A DNA stretch of 64,000 bases from Magnolia sinica (GCF_029962835.1 NC_080588.1:61156001-61220000), one strand, 5' to 3'. Positions 1 through 12,302 are shown, numbered from the stretch's first letter. Numbers and translations: made by a program. Notes: a model not told the origin generated them from the sequence alone.

Positions 1-1194
1 CTCAGGCAGAAGCGCAACTTGAACGGCCTAACACACGAACCTATCCTACTGCAAGGATCCCTGTGGCAGGTCTGCCCTAGGGAACTGCACAGCCTAAGGG
101 GAAGGAGCCAATAGGAACACGCACTCAACCTCCTACATTTGAGAACTGAGATCAGGAAAGCAGGCAAGCTAGACCCCAAAAGGGCGTATCGACTGCTGCT
201 GGTCCAAGTAGAATCCTGAACCCCTATATTCAGTCAAGGCCCGATAACTGCTATCGTGTTGCCAACCGGGCCACCTATCAAATACTTGTCCCCAGTGAAA
301 AGTGGCAAACCTCGCCATCAATGATGGTCGTGTTGATAACGCTTATGAAGATCCAGATATTAAAGAATAAGAGCATACCATCGAGGACGAGGCAGATGAT
401 TCAGGTTGGATTCAGCAAGATCACGGCGAGTCGCTCGTCGTGAGGCAACTATTATATGCGCCAAGAAAAGAAGTGCATCCACAGCGGCATAACATCTTCT
501 ACACTAGGTGTACGGTGAATCGAAAGGTTTGTGACATGATCATTGACAGTGGGAGCAGCAAGAACATCGTCTTCAAGGTCATGGTGGAAAAATTACAATT
601 GAAAACAGAGAGTCATCCCTCTCCATATACAATCGGTTGGATCAAGAAAGTCAGCGAAACAAAGGTAACTGAATGGTGCACCATATCCTTTTCAATTGAC
701 AAACATTATAAGGATGAAGTAGTATGTAATGTGGTTGACATGGAAGCATGTCACATACTACTCGGTCGGCCCTGACAATCTGACCGTGACGCCACTCATA
801 AAGGGCGAGATAATATATATATCTTCGTCAAGGACGACCGGAAGACCATATTGGCCCCCATGGATCCAGAGGGACCACCTGAAACTTCTAAAGTGGAAGG
901 TCATTTTCTTTTAACCATACGAGACTTCGTGGAAGAATCCAAGGAAACAGGACAGACTTATGCATTAATTATAAAAGGAGAAGAACTCGAGCCTACCAAC
1001 ATCCCTGAAAGACTAAGGCCCCTGCTACATGAATTCAAAGAAATCTAGCCCGATGACCTTCCTGATGGGTTACCCCCCATGCGGGATATCCGACTATCGA
1101 CTTTGTCCCTAGGTCCAGTTTACCTAATCGTCCCCATTATCGAATGAGTCCAAATGAGTGTGAGATTCTGCCGGGACAAGTAGAGGAGTTGATC
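1..1194 (+). pseudogene. Ty3/gypsy retrotransposon relic: gag end, protease, start of RT
   Basis: Decayed coding region of a Ty3-type LTR retrotransposon that enters from the left edge. A gag zinc knuckle (C-x2-C-x4-H-x4-C type) lies at about 249-290 but is split by a one-base shift. A retropepsin-like domain follows at 440-775, with the Asp-Ser-Gly active site at 545-553 and the family's C-terminal Leu-Leu-Gly-Arg-Pro at its end. The frame breaks just after that motif and resumes around 851-1048. The linker to the reverse transcriptase runs to 1194 with several stops. The domain order and wording resemble CRM/Reina-like chromoviruses, but I cannot fix the clade. Multiple stops and shifts mean it encodes no working polyprotein. 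The RT continues beyond the inserted solo LTR at 4353. Confidence 0.85.
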
Positions 1195-4100
1195 TGTAAC
1201 GCCCTGAAAATCGGGGGTCAAGTAAAAGTCCAACTCCCGAGTTCCAACGCATCACTTATGCAACATATTTAATGATGATTAAATATTATCTGTATTAGTG
1301 CATAAAACATGAATAAGATTAAGCCAAATCATCAAAACATAATCCAAGGACAGTTGTAATATGCAAGCGGAAGACTGAAACGAATATATATAAGATTACA
1401 AATCAGTATAAGTCCCCAAAGTATGTGTGCATTGCCAGGTCAAAATTACATGTATTATTTCAAAATGTAAAATATAAAAAATGTATCAGTCCACTACAAG
1501 TATAACCCTAAAGCCCCGACGATCAAAACGGTCAATGAGAACCCGCCTGAATACTACATATATGAGAATGCCTCCTTATCATCCTCAAAGTCCGGCTCCG
1601 CCTCGCAGGCTGCGCCATCGTCTGAACCTACAACAAGGTCTGGTTGGTGTTTAAAACACCGTCCCGTAACGTGTGAGTGAGTGATCAACTCAGTGGAATA
1701 ATAAAGCAAAGGTTAACATGTTATCAATTCAGTCAAGCAGTAATGATAAAGCAATACAATCGAACATCCCTAGATACTCTGATTAATGCAGGATAGTATG
1801 AATAAATGATGTATGCCCTCGCCTGCACTCCCTCAGCGATCTTCCTTTAATGGTCGCGCATGTCAGTCACTTCCTCGTTCTCTCTACACATCGCCAAACG
1901 GCACATGCAATGTGGTGCATGAATAGGATTACCAAGTTCTTATTAGTCCTTTTCATACAGCAGGATTGGGAAGCTAAGGTACCTTCCTTATATCAATTCC
2001 CAAACAATGATCCACTCTAGGGTCATCAATCCTAGTAATTCTCATATGATGTTGCGGTTCTAGGTCACTGCAAAGGGCTCATCACCTTATCAGTGCAAGC
2101 CTAGTGTACTCTCGTTACTACATAAGGGCTCGTCGCCTCTACGTAGTCTTAGCGTATGCTCGAGGTCACTACAAAGGGCTCGTCACCTTATCAGTGTAGG
2201 CTGACAGCTCGAATACAGTGTCTCATACCACCGTATTCAGCTCACGAATCTGGGTTGCTCGCTGCTCACTACGGGGAGGCTTGTCACTCAAGCGTAGGCC
2301 GACAACTCAACCACGGTGTCCCATACCACCATGCCCAGCTCATGAGTCTTAGCGGATCGAGGTACCAAGGTTAAAAGGGTTTTCACAAGTGAGTTTGGTA
2401 CCTTAGATTCAAGCAATAGCGTCCATACATGGTGAACATACATCAGGTTAATCGGGTTACTTAACGAGCTTGACTAATACGAGCGCACGTTGAATTGACC
2501 GACATGAAGTGCGTAAGCACTCCGTGTGGCATAACCACTACCGACAACCAAGGTACGACTCGGGTTCATCGAAAACGTCCTATGTGGCAAGACAACCTCA
2601 GCCACCTATTCAGTGCCTGTTACCGATTACTTAGACCATTTCATAGTCCCAGACACATTCAATTATATCAGATAATTATACAAGCTAATCAAAACAGTAA
2701 TGGATCAACAATTCCAACCATACAAGCATGTGAGCATTTGATGGATTTCAACTAAAACATGAATTCACACACATGCAGTGTCTAAGTAAAGCAGACAAAG
2801 AATACAAATTACATGGAGGAAATCATACACATCATTAAGATAGTTGAGAATCTCTTCTCAACACCCATATAAAGTACAATATATCACACACTTGTTCATT
2901 CAAACATTTCTACAAACACTTAGACTACATATTCCAACATACATGATGTATGTTGGTTGTAGCACGTATTAGGGCAAATCCTTTCATCAAGGAGTTGTTA
3001 CACATACAGCTAGCATAAACATACGTTCAAATTCCATACATATACGATACTTTCTACATATACATGGAATACACTAAACTCAATATAGTTCATATATATC
3101 AGAAACAGGAAATACACATCGCATTTAACATGTGAAATAACACCCACATCAGTAATAAACCATTAACCAGCATTGAAAGCCTTGAAAACCATAACATATA
3201 CATTTATAGTCTGTACCTTTTGCCGGTAGACTCGTAACGAACTCAGTTTTAAAGCTAAGTCTTTGTCTAAGGCAGATTGACAACCTATAGCATAAATTAT
3301 GTTAGCTATTTCATAACTTACACTATTTGAAACCTTAAAATAGATTAGGGTTAGGTTTTCTTACCCAAGTACGTTGTCAAAAACGTCGGATTCGCGATAT
3401 AGAGGGGGTGGCTAAGTGCGTGGAGTAACGGGATCGAATCCCAGGAAGAACTTCCAACTCTCACTCTCACTTTCTCTCTTTTCCTTTCTCTTTTCTCTTT
3501 TCTCTCTCTCCTAGGGTTTCTCAAATTCGTATGGGGTGAGAGAGGGAGGGTTTGAGGTCCTTATATAGGCCCAAGTTTGATAGAAATGGCCCCAGGGCTA
3601 AGGTATACTTAGGTTATATCCAAATACGGACTGTTCCAGTCCAACGGAGCACTTCTGGTAGCCTCTTTTCCACGTGCAGTCGGACTTAAGCTCCCTGACC
3701 ATGGATCTAGGTCAGGCTGAGTTTTCGTTCCGATCAGGTTTATAAATCAGCCGTGACGGACCAGTTTCAGTTCAACGGTCATGGTCACTCGATCAGGGTC
3801 ACAAGTACACCGACATGTGTGAGACATTTCTCCTGATCCGATGGTGTATTTGGGTCAGATTCTGACAGTCTGAATCCTTATATCTGGCCCGCAAGTGACA
3901 CGACTCAGATTACTTAAATTCGAATTTTTATTTCTAAATATTTTCACGTTTCTCACACTCTTCGCTCTAAGCTCAAGTTGTGCATTTCTAGACACAGTTA
4001 GGACTTGATTTCGAAGGAGTTGTCAAGTCCAGTAATGCGGTCATATCCGTATAGTTTCAGGATAATCGGACTTTCGATGTGCGGTCCAGGTCCGATACGA

Positions 4101-4347
4101 AGTTTCGGTGTGCTCCCGAGAGCAACCGGGTTTAAGGACGGATTCTAGATTTCAAGGTAATGTAGCGCCAATGATACTGCACGTTTTGAGTCTTGCAAAT
4201 CATATTTAAAGTGATTAGTGCTAATTTCATAAGCACTCTAGTTTAGCACTTGCTAACATTAACTTAATTTCTAAAGGTTTTGGTCCTGGGTGATTTCTAC
4301 CTGAGGTGGTACTTGGGTCCTTGTACGGATTTTTTCGAGACGTTACA
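1195..4347 (-). mobile_element. Solo LTR (3153 bp) of a Tekay/Del-like Ty3 element
   Basis: The element begins TGTAACG and ends CGTTACA, the expected TG...CA LTR ends. It is flanked by a perfect 5-bp duplication, TGATC, at 1190-1194 and 4348-4352. Removing it and one TGATC copy rejoins the interrupted RT reading frame of the host element. The outer ~70 bases at its right end, read on the minus strand, match the start of the LTR at 18419, so the two are one family in opposite orientation. A TATATAAGG-type TATA box lies at about 3561-3568 (minus strand), with a pyrimidine-rich tract (GA on minus) at 3455-3510 beyond it. No internal region is present, which indicates LTR-LTR recombination after insertion. 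Confidence 0.9.
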
Positions 4348-4352
4348 TGATC

Positions 4353-6327
4353 CGTAAGGGTCTTATTCGAGAGAGCATGAGTCCATGTGCTGTACCAGCT
4401 CTATTAACTCCAAAGAAAGATAGGAGTTAGCACATGTGTGTCGACAGCCGAGCCATCAACAAAATCACCATAAAATATAGGTTTCTTATACCACGGTTGG
4501 ACGATATACTTGACATGCTAGAGGGTGCAAAAATATTCTCTAAATTGGACCTAAGGAGCGGCTACCATCAGATTCGAATACGGTCGGGTGATGAATGGAA
4601 AACGGCCTTTAAGACCAAGGAAGGAATATACGAATGAATGGTCATGCCCTTCGGTCTTTCGAATGCGCCTAGGACATTTATGAAATTGATGAACCAAGTT
4701 CTGAAACCTTTCATTGGGCGGTTCGTTGTGGTTTACTTCGATGATATTTTGATATACAGTTAAGACGAAACCACCCATATGGAACACCTCAAAAAGGTCC
4801 TTCAAGTGCTCACTAAAAATAAATTGTACCTCAATTTAAAAAAATACAGCTTCATGACTGATAGCCTATTGTTCCTAGGTTTTGTCGTAATATCCACGGG
4901 CATTCGGTTGGATGAGGAAAAGGTGAAGGCAATCAGAAAATGGCCGATTCCTACAAATATTCACGAAGTGCGAAGTTTTCATAGACTGGCGACATTCTAT
5001 CGTCGGTTCGTGAAAAATTTCAATACCATTGTGTCACTAATCACAGATTGCATGAAGAAAGGGCAGTTTCAATGGACTGACGAAGCCGACAAGAGCTTTG
5101 CGAAAATCAAGTGCAGATTATCCATGACCTCGGTTCTTTTACTTCCCAACTTCGACAAACTATTTGAAGTCGAATGTGATGCCTCGTATATCGGAATTGA
5201 GGGAGTTTTGTCTTAAGAAGGTAGGCCGGTAGCTTTCTACAGCGAGAAACTTAGCAATGCACGCAAGAAGTGGTCTACATATGAGATCGAGTTATACGCG
5301 GTGGTCCAGGCACTACGGCACTGGCGACATTATTTGATTCAAAGGGAATTCATACTTTACACGGACAATCAAGCTCTCAAATTCATTAATAGTCAAGCTA
5401 ATATTAACCATGTGCATGCTAGATGGATCTCGTTTTTGCAGGAATTCATATTCGTACTAAAACATAAGTCAGGGCAACAGAACAAAGTAGTTGATGCACT
5501 GACTCGTCGTGCAACTTTGTTAGTCACTATGAGCAATAAGGTTGTCGGGTTCGAGCACCTAAACGACATATATGCCGATGACGACGACTTCAAGGACGCA
5601 TTGGTTAGATGTCAAAAAGGTCACCCCGACGACTTACATATGCAAGATGGGTTCCATTTCAAGGGAAATCAACTATGCATCCCAAACAGTTCGCTAAGAG
5701 AACAGATAATCCAAGAGCTACATTGAGGTGACCTTAGTGGACACCTTGGGGGAGATAAGACGCGAGCTCTTGTGAAAGAACGGTATTACTGGCCGCAATT
5801 GGTACATGATGTGAGAAAGGCAGTCCAACATTGTTATATTTGTCAGACCTCGAAGGGACAATCTCATAATACAGACCTCTACACTCTATTACCCATACCT
5901 GACAGCCCTTGGGAGGATTTATCTATGGACTTCATGCTTGGTCTCCCACGAATACAACACAAAGTACAAGGAGCAAGCGAACAAGCATCGACGACAAAAA
6001 GTGTTCGAGGTGGGCGATCAAGTAATGGTCCATCTGCGCAAAGAACGATTTCTGACTAGAACGTGCAACAAGTTGAAGAATAAAAAGATTGGACCGGTAC
6101 CAATCATCCGAAAGATCAATGACAACGCTTATGTTGTTGATCTTCCAGATGACATTGCAATCTCACAGACTTTCAACGTCACGGACCTGACCGAGTATCA
6201 TGAACCAATGCAGGAAGAGAACTCGAGGACGAGTTCTTTTGAAGTGGAAGATACTGATGTAGAGCGGGTCACGGACAATTTCATGGCCAAGATGGATCAG
6301 AACAGGCCCGGTCGACGAGAGAAGTGA
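4353..6327 (+). pseudogene. Ty3/gypsy pol relic: RT, RNase H, damaged integrase
   Basis: Continuation of the element at 1-1194. The RT shows a Leu-Asp-Leu-Arg-Ser-Gly-Tyr-His segment near 4545 and the catalytic Tyr-Phe-Asp-Asp at 4733-4744. RNase H follows (about 5140-5480), including the Thr-Asp-Asn-Gln-Ala stretch. The integrase HHCC zinc finger lies at about 5719-5860. In-frame stops occur near 4430, 4636, 4761, 5215 and 5725. After the first integrase residues (…Leu-Gly-Leu-Pro-Arg at about 5937-5951) the sequence jumps directly to the C-terminal Lys-Tyr-Lys-Glu…Phe-Glu-Val-Gly-Asp region. The D,D-35-E catalytic core of roughly 250 residues is therefore missing. Clade is uncertain (CRM/Reina-like chromovirus). 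Confidence 0.88.
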
Positions 6328-6339
6328 CCCGGACCATCA

Positions 6340-6980
6340 GATCTTAGATCGGGCGTATCTCGCAATCCGGAATGAGTTATCTGACGTAAAATATATGATT
6401 TTGGGGTAGAACGAGGTACCTTAGCCAACCAACCTGGCTATGCCGGGTTGCGCAGCCTGGAATTGCGAAAAACCCCTTGATCGACGGTCGTTTCCCTGTT
6501 TTAATTTCGTTTTTACTATAAATAGTAAGTTTTAGCTTGATTATAACTCTTCATCCGTCGGGCTTTAGGAGTTGCGCCCAACGTGAAAAGAGCTTAGAAT
6601 AATTAGGAGAACGGTTTCGTGAAGCCAAATAGGACACTTACTATTTTTGGCCGAATCCCTTGCGCACTAGTAAACATCACGACCGTCTATAAATAGTAAG
6701 TTTACTATTTATAGTAAGTTACGGATTCTAGGAGTTTGAGTTGTAGTTTGATTCTGATTTCTTTCCCATTGATTGGTACCCCTATTTAAAGGGTTGTGAA
6801 CTTGTTTTTACTCATTCATTAATCAATTTCAAATTTATTAGAATTTATTTCTATTTTCTGCTTTCTTTCCTTGTGGATTCGAGAAGTCTCCGTGAGGAGT
6901 CCAGAGAAGTTCCGTGGATTCCGAATAGTTATCCTCTTGAGGAAGATGGTGCTCGACCTCACGTCCTCCCCTACGTCAAC
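6340..6980 (+). mobile_element. Probable 3' LTR of the Ty3 element at 1-6327
   Basis: This non-coding stretch follows the pol C terminus. It carries a CTATTTAAAGG TATA-like box at about 6781-6791, then a pyrimidine-rich leader and a region ending near CCTACGTCAACG, as in plant chromovirus LTRs. Short palindromic motifs built on CTATAAATAGTAAGTTT occur at 6515-6530 and 6690-6717. The exact ends are not proven because the 5' LTR lies outside the window. Confidence 0.55.
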
Positions 6981-6981
6981 G

Positions 6982-7330
6982 GTCCATATCAAAGGTCAGC
7001 CCTAATGATGAGTAGTCCATATCCAATGTGGTCCCTACATGATGGATGACCCACATCATAAGTGGGGCCCACATGATGGGCGGTTCACATTAAAGGTGGG
7101 CTCCACATGATGGGTGATGGATATTTAAGGTGGGCCCCATATTATAGACAATAACATTGATGGTGGGCCCCACTTGATGGATGACCAACGTCAAAGGTGG
7201 ATCCTACATAATGAATGACACACATCCAAGGTGTGCCCCATATGATAAATGGCCTACATCAAAGGTGAGGCCCATACAATGAATGATCCACATTAAAAGG
7301 TTGGCCCCATATAATGGATCATGGATTTGA
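6982..7330. repeat. Degenerate ~33-bp minisatellite
   Basis: About ten head-to-tail copies of a 33-35-bp unit. Each contains a GGTGGGCCCCACATGATGGA-like core followed by a variable GACCCACATCAAAG-like half. Copies differ at many positions, so the array is old. The core resembles the termini of the hairpin MITEs found elsewhere in the window. Confidence 0.8.
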
Positions 7331-8012
7331 GGGAGGCCAAAAAACTTTAGGAATAATTGTATGTGATGTTGGAAACCAAACATATTGTTTTGCTACTTAA
7401 TTTGCCAAACATATTTATCCACTGAATAAGTAGAAATTAAGATAACATACTTATGACATACATAGCTTATCTAAAGTAACTTATGATCCACGTGTATATT
7501 ATAACAAAGAACAATCTCACATTCTTCTAGGATAGCTTAAAAGGGAGACTTCCAACTAGCAGTCAATAGGTACTCGTACCCGGGCATACCTGACCCCAAA
7601 AATCTGTCCTGGTCTCATTTTTAACAGATCTAGTTAAAATATTAGTTGGGTTGGGTCCAATGAGATGTACCAACCATGTCTCACCGAAGCTCAGTGAGTG
7701 GTGTGACTCAGTCAGGCAGCTCAAAAACTCAGTCAACTCAATACAACTGAGCATGACTTCAAGTCAGCTCAGGAACTTAGCCTAATCTAACAACCCGGTC
7801 GCGTCAACAAGACTCATCAAGTCAGCTCGAAAACTCAGTCAACTCAATACAACTGAGCACGACTTAGTCGAGTCACTGGCCCAGTCGGTTTTTGTTTTAA
7901 ACAACACAGTGACCACCCAGCCCCATTGTTCCCTCTGGTGTGGCCCACCTGAGTTTTGGATCAATCTAATTGCTGATCTCATGTCCTAACAGAGAGATAC
8001 CACAATGTTAGA
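7331..8012. other. Intergenic, with one diverged tandem duplication
   Basis: No coding sequence is supported. A ~104-bp unit rich in ACTCAGTCAACTCAATACAA is present twice, starting near 7725 and 7829. The neighbouring GACTCAGT/CAGCTCG composition is like the interiors of the hAT-type MITEs, so this may be an eroded copy. I see nothing identifiable in 7331-7560. Confidence 0.4.
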
Positions 8013-8170
8013 CAGGGCATATGCCCGTGTGGTAGACTCTGAGGAGTTTCAACATGAGGTCTTGGGTTTGAGACTCATAGGTGGTGAAATCCCACGACGG
8101 CGTGTGTGGGTGTGTGGTGGGTGCGTGTGTAAAATAAATACATAATTATTTTTTTTTTAAAAAAAAGGTA
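8013..8170 (+). mobile_element. tRNA-derived SINE, family S1
   Basis: A GTGGTAGACTCTGAGG A-box-like segment (about 8038) is followed by a GGGTTTGAGACTC B-box-like segment (about 8075). The family motif ATAGGTGGTGAAATCCCA, a GTGTGTGG-rich stretch and an A/T tail come next. The same sequence recurs at 30990-31130 (-), 32451-32620 (+) and in shortened form at 29052-29133 (-). No clear target duplication was found here. Confidence 0.65.
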
Positions 8171-10249
8171 AAAGAAAAAGAGAAGAAGATGCATATGCCG
8201 CAAAAACATCAAAGTGGACCATAGAGCTCTGGTGTTGTGTGCAATCCATATAACAGGTGTTGCACAAATATATTCTAAGTTATAGTACTATTAATCAGAT
8301 GGGATAACTTGGACAGTTCAACTGGTGAATCTAAATAGTGCATTAAATCTGGAACACATTTCATGAACTATCATGAGAAAATTTCTCCAATTCATCCTTG
8401 TATTGTCCCGGTTCTCAACGGCTATCCTTTTTCCAGTCCTTGAATGGGATTAGATGGTTATGATTGCTTAAAGAGCTTGATTCTTTAGAATCACAAACAA
8501 TCCATGAAGGACCATAAAATGATAGATTAAATTGCTGATTGGACCCACTTTTGTGTATATGATCTTGACCGTTTATATTAGAAGCCATTGATTGAATGTT
8601 TACTTTTTGTCAAATAAAAAATGATAGCTACCTATGAGTTATCGTCCACCTAGTTAATAACTTCCAACCTTTATTACATTGGTCTTATGGCGAGGATCGC
8701 CTTTTAAAATAATTTCAAAAGTATATATTTATTCATTGAGTGCACCACACTTCTTTTTTGCTATTTATTAATAGGTTGGATGTTATCAGTTGGTTGGACT
8801 GTGCTTTGTGATCCGTTCATGATAACTATAAATGTGTTGTGTGGCTCCGTTTTCAGCTTCATTTCTGTGGGTGTACCAGAATTGAAATTGCGGCTCAATT
8901 CAAACTGAATAACTATGACCCCAAGAATTAAAATAGGCAGACACGTAATATATGGCCAAGGTATGACCGCCTATTCAGCCACTCCCTCAGTATTTAAATA
9001 AGATCAGATGATATTCAAAGGATAGAGTTTGTCATCTGACGATAGGTTATACATTTGCCTTCTATACGAAAAGACTTTTCAATATAGATAAAGTAAAATG
9101 AGAAAAGAATTCTTACCGTCGATCATGGAGAACAACTGCAAAATATATTTCCTGGTGAAGAACTGAATCCAACGTACGAGCGTAGACTTAAATTACAGTT
9201 AAAATTACCAGCTACTTGATTAACGTGATGAATTACATTATAAAATGTAAATAGTAAGCTGAAAGTAAAGAATTACACTAAGAAATGTAATTTATTGGCA
9301 GGAAAGGTAAAGTATTACACTATGGAATGTAAATTGATTGATAATTGAAATGTAATGTTTGGTTTAATTGAGTTAGTATGAGACAAAAATTTTCTTTTAC
9401 ATTCCTCTTATATATATAGCTTTAATCCAACTATCTGTATCATTTTCACGTTCTGACGGTTGCCATAACTGTTCACTACTACTTGACTTCATTTGTTTTT
9501 TCTTTTGTCATTTGTCTTGTAACCGCTCCTTCATAATTGCTCCTTCATTGGTCACTTAGACATTGACGTGACACTTTTCAATAAGTTCCCAGTATTATTT
9601 TGTTAGAAATTTAAGTGTTTCTTTTACGCAATGGAGAATAGAAGAAAACGATAACGAAACGATCAGATCTATCGGGTTTAAGGCTCGACTTGAATAGTCA
9701 ATTTCTTAAGACAGATTTACTGCCCTTTTTCTAGAAATTCCAGCAAGTGCAAACGAAGGAAATCTGTAAATTGTCTTCAGGATACAATGAACTCTCAATC
9801 CAATTTTCAACACGAAAAGTTACACATTTAAGTGTTAAACAAATCTCTAGTTTTGACACCGATATGCCTTAAGACGTTCAGAAAAAATCAGCAAGAGATT
9901 ATATCAAGAGTAATTGCACAGAAGATGATATAATCTTAAGGATTAAGAGTATCTACTTTTAGATTATACTATCCAGGATTTATATCAATTGAAAGGTTAT
10001 GGATTTCTTCCTGAAGAGGTGTTAAAGAGCCGCTTCAAGAATTTCATACCCATTCACAGCAAATAATTGCCTTTTCATGAAAGGACATGACTTTATGTCC
10101 TATGACAGTTATTTTTGTACTCATTCAAACAAAAGCAGTTATCCAACAGGAAAAATTGTATCCACATAAGCGACATGTGCCATAAGTGCCACATTTATAA
10201 TCATGTCACAATTACTCTTAATTATATATAAAAAAAAGTAATAAAATAT
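8171..10249. other. Intergenic, AT-rich; three ~41-bp hairpin repeats at 9230-9355
   Basis: No gene is supported. At 9230-9355 three tandem units of 40-42 bp each contain an inverted pair such as ATTACA…TGTAAT (starts at about 9230, 9270 and 9312). The rest holds no recognisable motif. Confidence 0.4.
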
Positions 10250-10505
10250 CAGGGTAGACCTTGGTTCAATACCAGTTGAACCATGACCTAAAAAAGTTTG
10301 AACCGTGTGCTAAAAAGACTAAGGCTCTTATTGCTCCTTGCGACGATGCACACGTGCGAAGTGCTAAGTGCACCTAATAAAGCGCCCAAGCAACCCTATA
10401 GCCAACGCCGCGCGTGCGGACGGTGCTTCGCACCATCCTTGAGGAGATTTGAACCCTAGTTGTATAAATAAAAACTCCTTCTCTTACCGACTGGCTATAC
10501 ACACT
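10250..10505 (-). mobile_element. Probable tRNA-derived SINE, second family
   Basis: On the minus strand the 5' end reads like a tRNA gene. An A-box-like ATAGCCAGTCGGTAAGAG lies at about 10480-10497, then a B-box-like GGGTTCAAATCTCC at about 10445-10458. Downstream is a strong hairpin, GGACGGTGC/GCACCATCC (about 10418-10438). No complete cloverleaf can be drawn, so it is not called a tRNA gene. The 3' end is uncertain. Confidence 0.45.
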
Positions 10506-11382
10506 ATTTATGGAAAGTTTAAATAATTAATATATTTATTTACTTTCTAAAAATAACTTTTATTTTTGAAATTTATTTTTATTCTAAAAAACACAATATA
10601 TTTGTCAAAGAATCTTTTCAAATATCCAAATACACTATACAGATTTATATAAATCACACGTAATCTAGTTTAATTAGCTCTCATGAGAGATGACGATAAT
10701 GGGGATGAACAAAATATGCCGGTGGGGCTGGACTGATGTTAAGTAGATGGGCTATTTATATAGCCCAAGATTAAGATCAACTGATTAATAAACTATATTT
10801 CTATTTTAGGCTCAGGTCCAGCCCTTAGGCCTGATACGCCAGCCAAGCTTGACCGATAGCCCAACTGACCAGCCTGGTCCATGGACAGCCTAATTTGGTT
10901 GTTTCCTGCAAAACGAGTTATTCGATGCATATGTATTTATATATTATACAAATGGCACATGTTGATTTAATCTAAACTAACTAAATTGAGGAATCCAACC
11001 TGGTCGTAGGCACAATACCAAAATCAGATTGGTTGAAATATATAAACCTTTAATTTATGGCCGCTTATTTTTCCAAGTAGGTTTGTCGGATTTTTTTTTA
11101 ACCGTATAACAAATGGCTATCTGAAGGTCGGATAATTAAATAATATCAAGCAGTAAAGACCACTCACCCCTTGTTTAACATTTTAGGACCAATTGCCCCT
11201 TCATTTAAGATTTGTTACAAAGCACCCCCTTGCACTCAAGAAATGACCAAGTTCAACCCTCTGTTGAAATAAATGATACAACCACGTTAACCATTTATAA
11301 TATTCCAATTGTACCCTCTTAGTTTTTATGTTATTACAGTTATACCTCTTATTTGGCGATGGGCTAAACAAGCCCGGTCGTG
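10506..11382. other. Intergenic, nothing recognised
   Basis: AT-rich sequence without a convincing open frame, repeat or RNA signature on either strand. Confidence 0.4.
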
Positions 11383-11887
11383 GATTGGCTAGTCACGCTG
11401 CCAGTTACCACTGGCTACTGGTCGGTGCTCTGTGGACTGTAGCGCCTTCATGATGTATGCGTTTCATCCACGCCATCCATTCATTTTTCCAGATCATTCT
11501 ATTACATGAGCCCAAAAACTAGGTATATTCAAATCTCAAGTGGACCACATCACAGGAAAAGTGTTGATTGAATGGCCACCATTAAAAACTTCATGGGAGC
11601 CACAAAAGTTTTGTATGATATTTGCTTTTTCCCTTCATCCAGGTCTCTATGACCTAGTCCACAGCTTTGATGTCAAATAAATATTACGGTGGGCGCTGGG
11701 AGGCTTTTAATTTTGGAATTCAATCACTACCGTTTTCCTGTGATGTGATCCACCTGAGATTTAGATCTACCTCATTTATAGATCAAAACCTAAAGTGATA
11801 TGGAAAATGGATGAACAGTGTGGATAAAACACATACATCACCACATAGCACCGACTCGTGGCCATCTAGGGGTGTCACTAGCCAAAC
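11383..11887. mobile_element. Hairpin MITE, family H (full copy)
   Basis: The left half, with TGATGTATG, CCATCCATTCATTTTTCCAG, GAGCCCAAAAAC and AGTGGACCACATCACAGGAA, is answered by its reverse complement in the right half. Nearly the whole element folds on itself. The arms extend outward to GGCTAGTCAC (left) and GTCACTAGCC (right). A loop rich in TGATATTTG…CCCTTCATCCAGG separates the arms. No target duplication could be assigned. Confidence 0.75.
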
Positions 11888-11909
11888 TGCATCCAGCCTT
11901 ATTACTCAA

Positions 11910-12175
11910 GATAGTGTGGCCCTTGGTGTGGGCCCACTTGATGTCTGTATTCTATATCCACACTGTCCATCTGTTTTTCTAGATCCTTTCAAGGCATGAG
12001 CCCAAAAATGAAGCAATCCAATTCTTGGGTGGACTATAGCATAGGAAGCAGTGGATGGGACACATAAGTTTTGAACACGAAGCTGATATTTGTGTTTTTT
12101 ATTTTATTTTTTTCAAAGGTTTTTCCCTTCATCTAGATTTACCCTATCAACAGTTTGAAATGTAACTGGCTAAAC
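11910..12175. mobile_element. Hairpin MITE, family H (left arm and loop only)
   Basis: GTGGGCCCACTTGATGTC, then the CATGAGCCCAAAAATGAAG and TGATATTTGTG…CCCTTCATC landmarks in order. The sequence then ends without the matching right arm. It sits directly after the full copy at 11383-11887. Confidence 0.65.
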
Positions 12176-12302
12176 CAGTTTTCCTCCAATCCATGCTCAC
12201 ATCTCAACCGCTGGTTTCAAAAACGTACATCCGACATTCAACGTGCTGCCACCACTTGACCTTACGGAGTGCTATGGTCAGGTCGAGCGTATATATATAT
12301 AT

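Noticed and set aside
6982-7330. CRISPR-like regularly spaced repeats
   Set aside because: Repeat and 'spacer' portions are equally diverged, units are contiguous and the context is a plant genome; it is a minisatellite.
10440-10500. Possible tRNA gene on the minus strand
   Set aside because: A- and B-box-like sequences are present, but no acceptor stem or complete cloverleaf can be formed; SINE is the better explanation.
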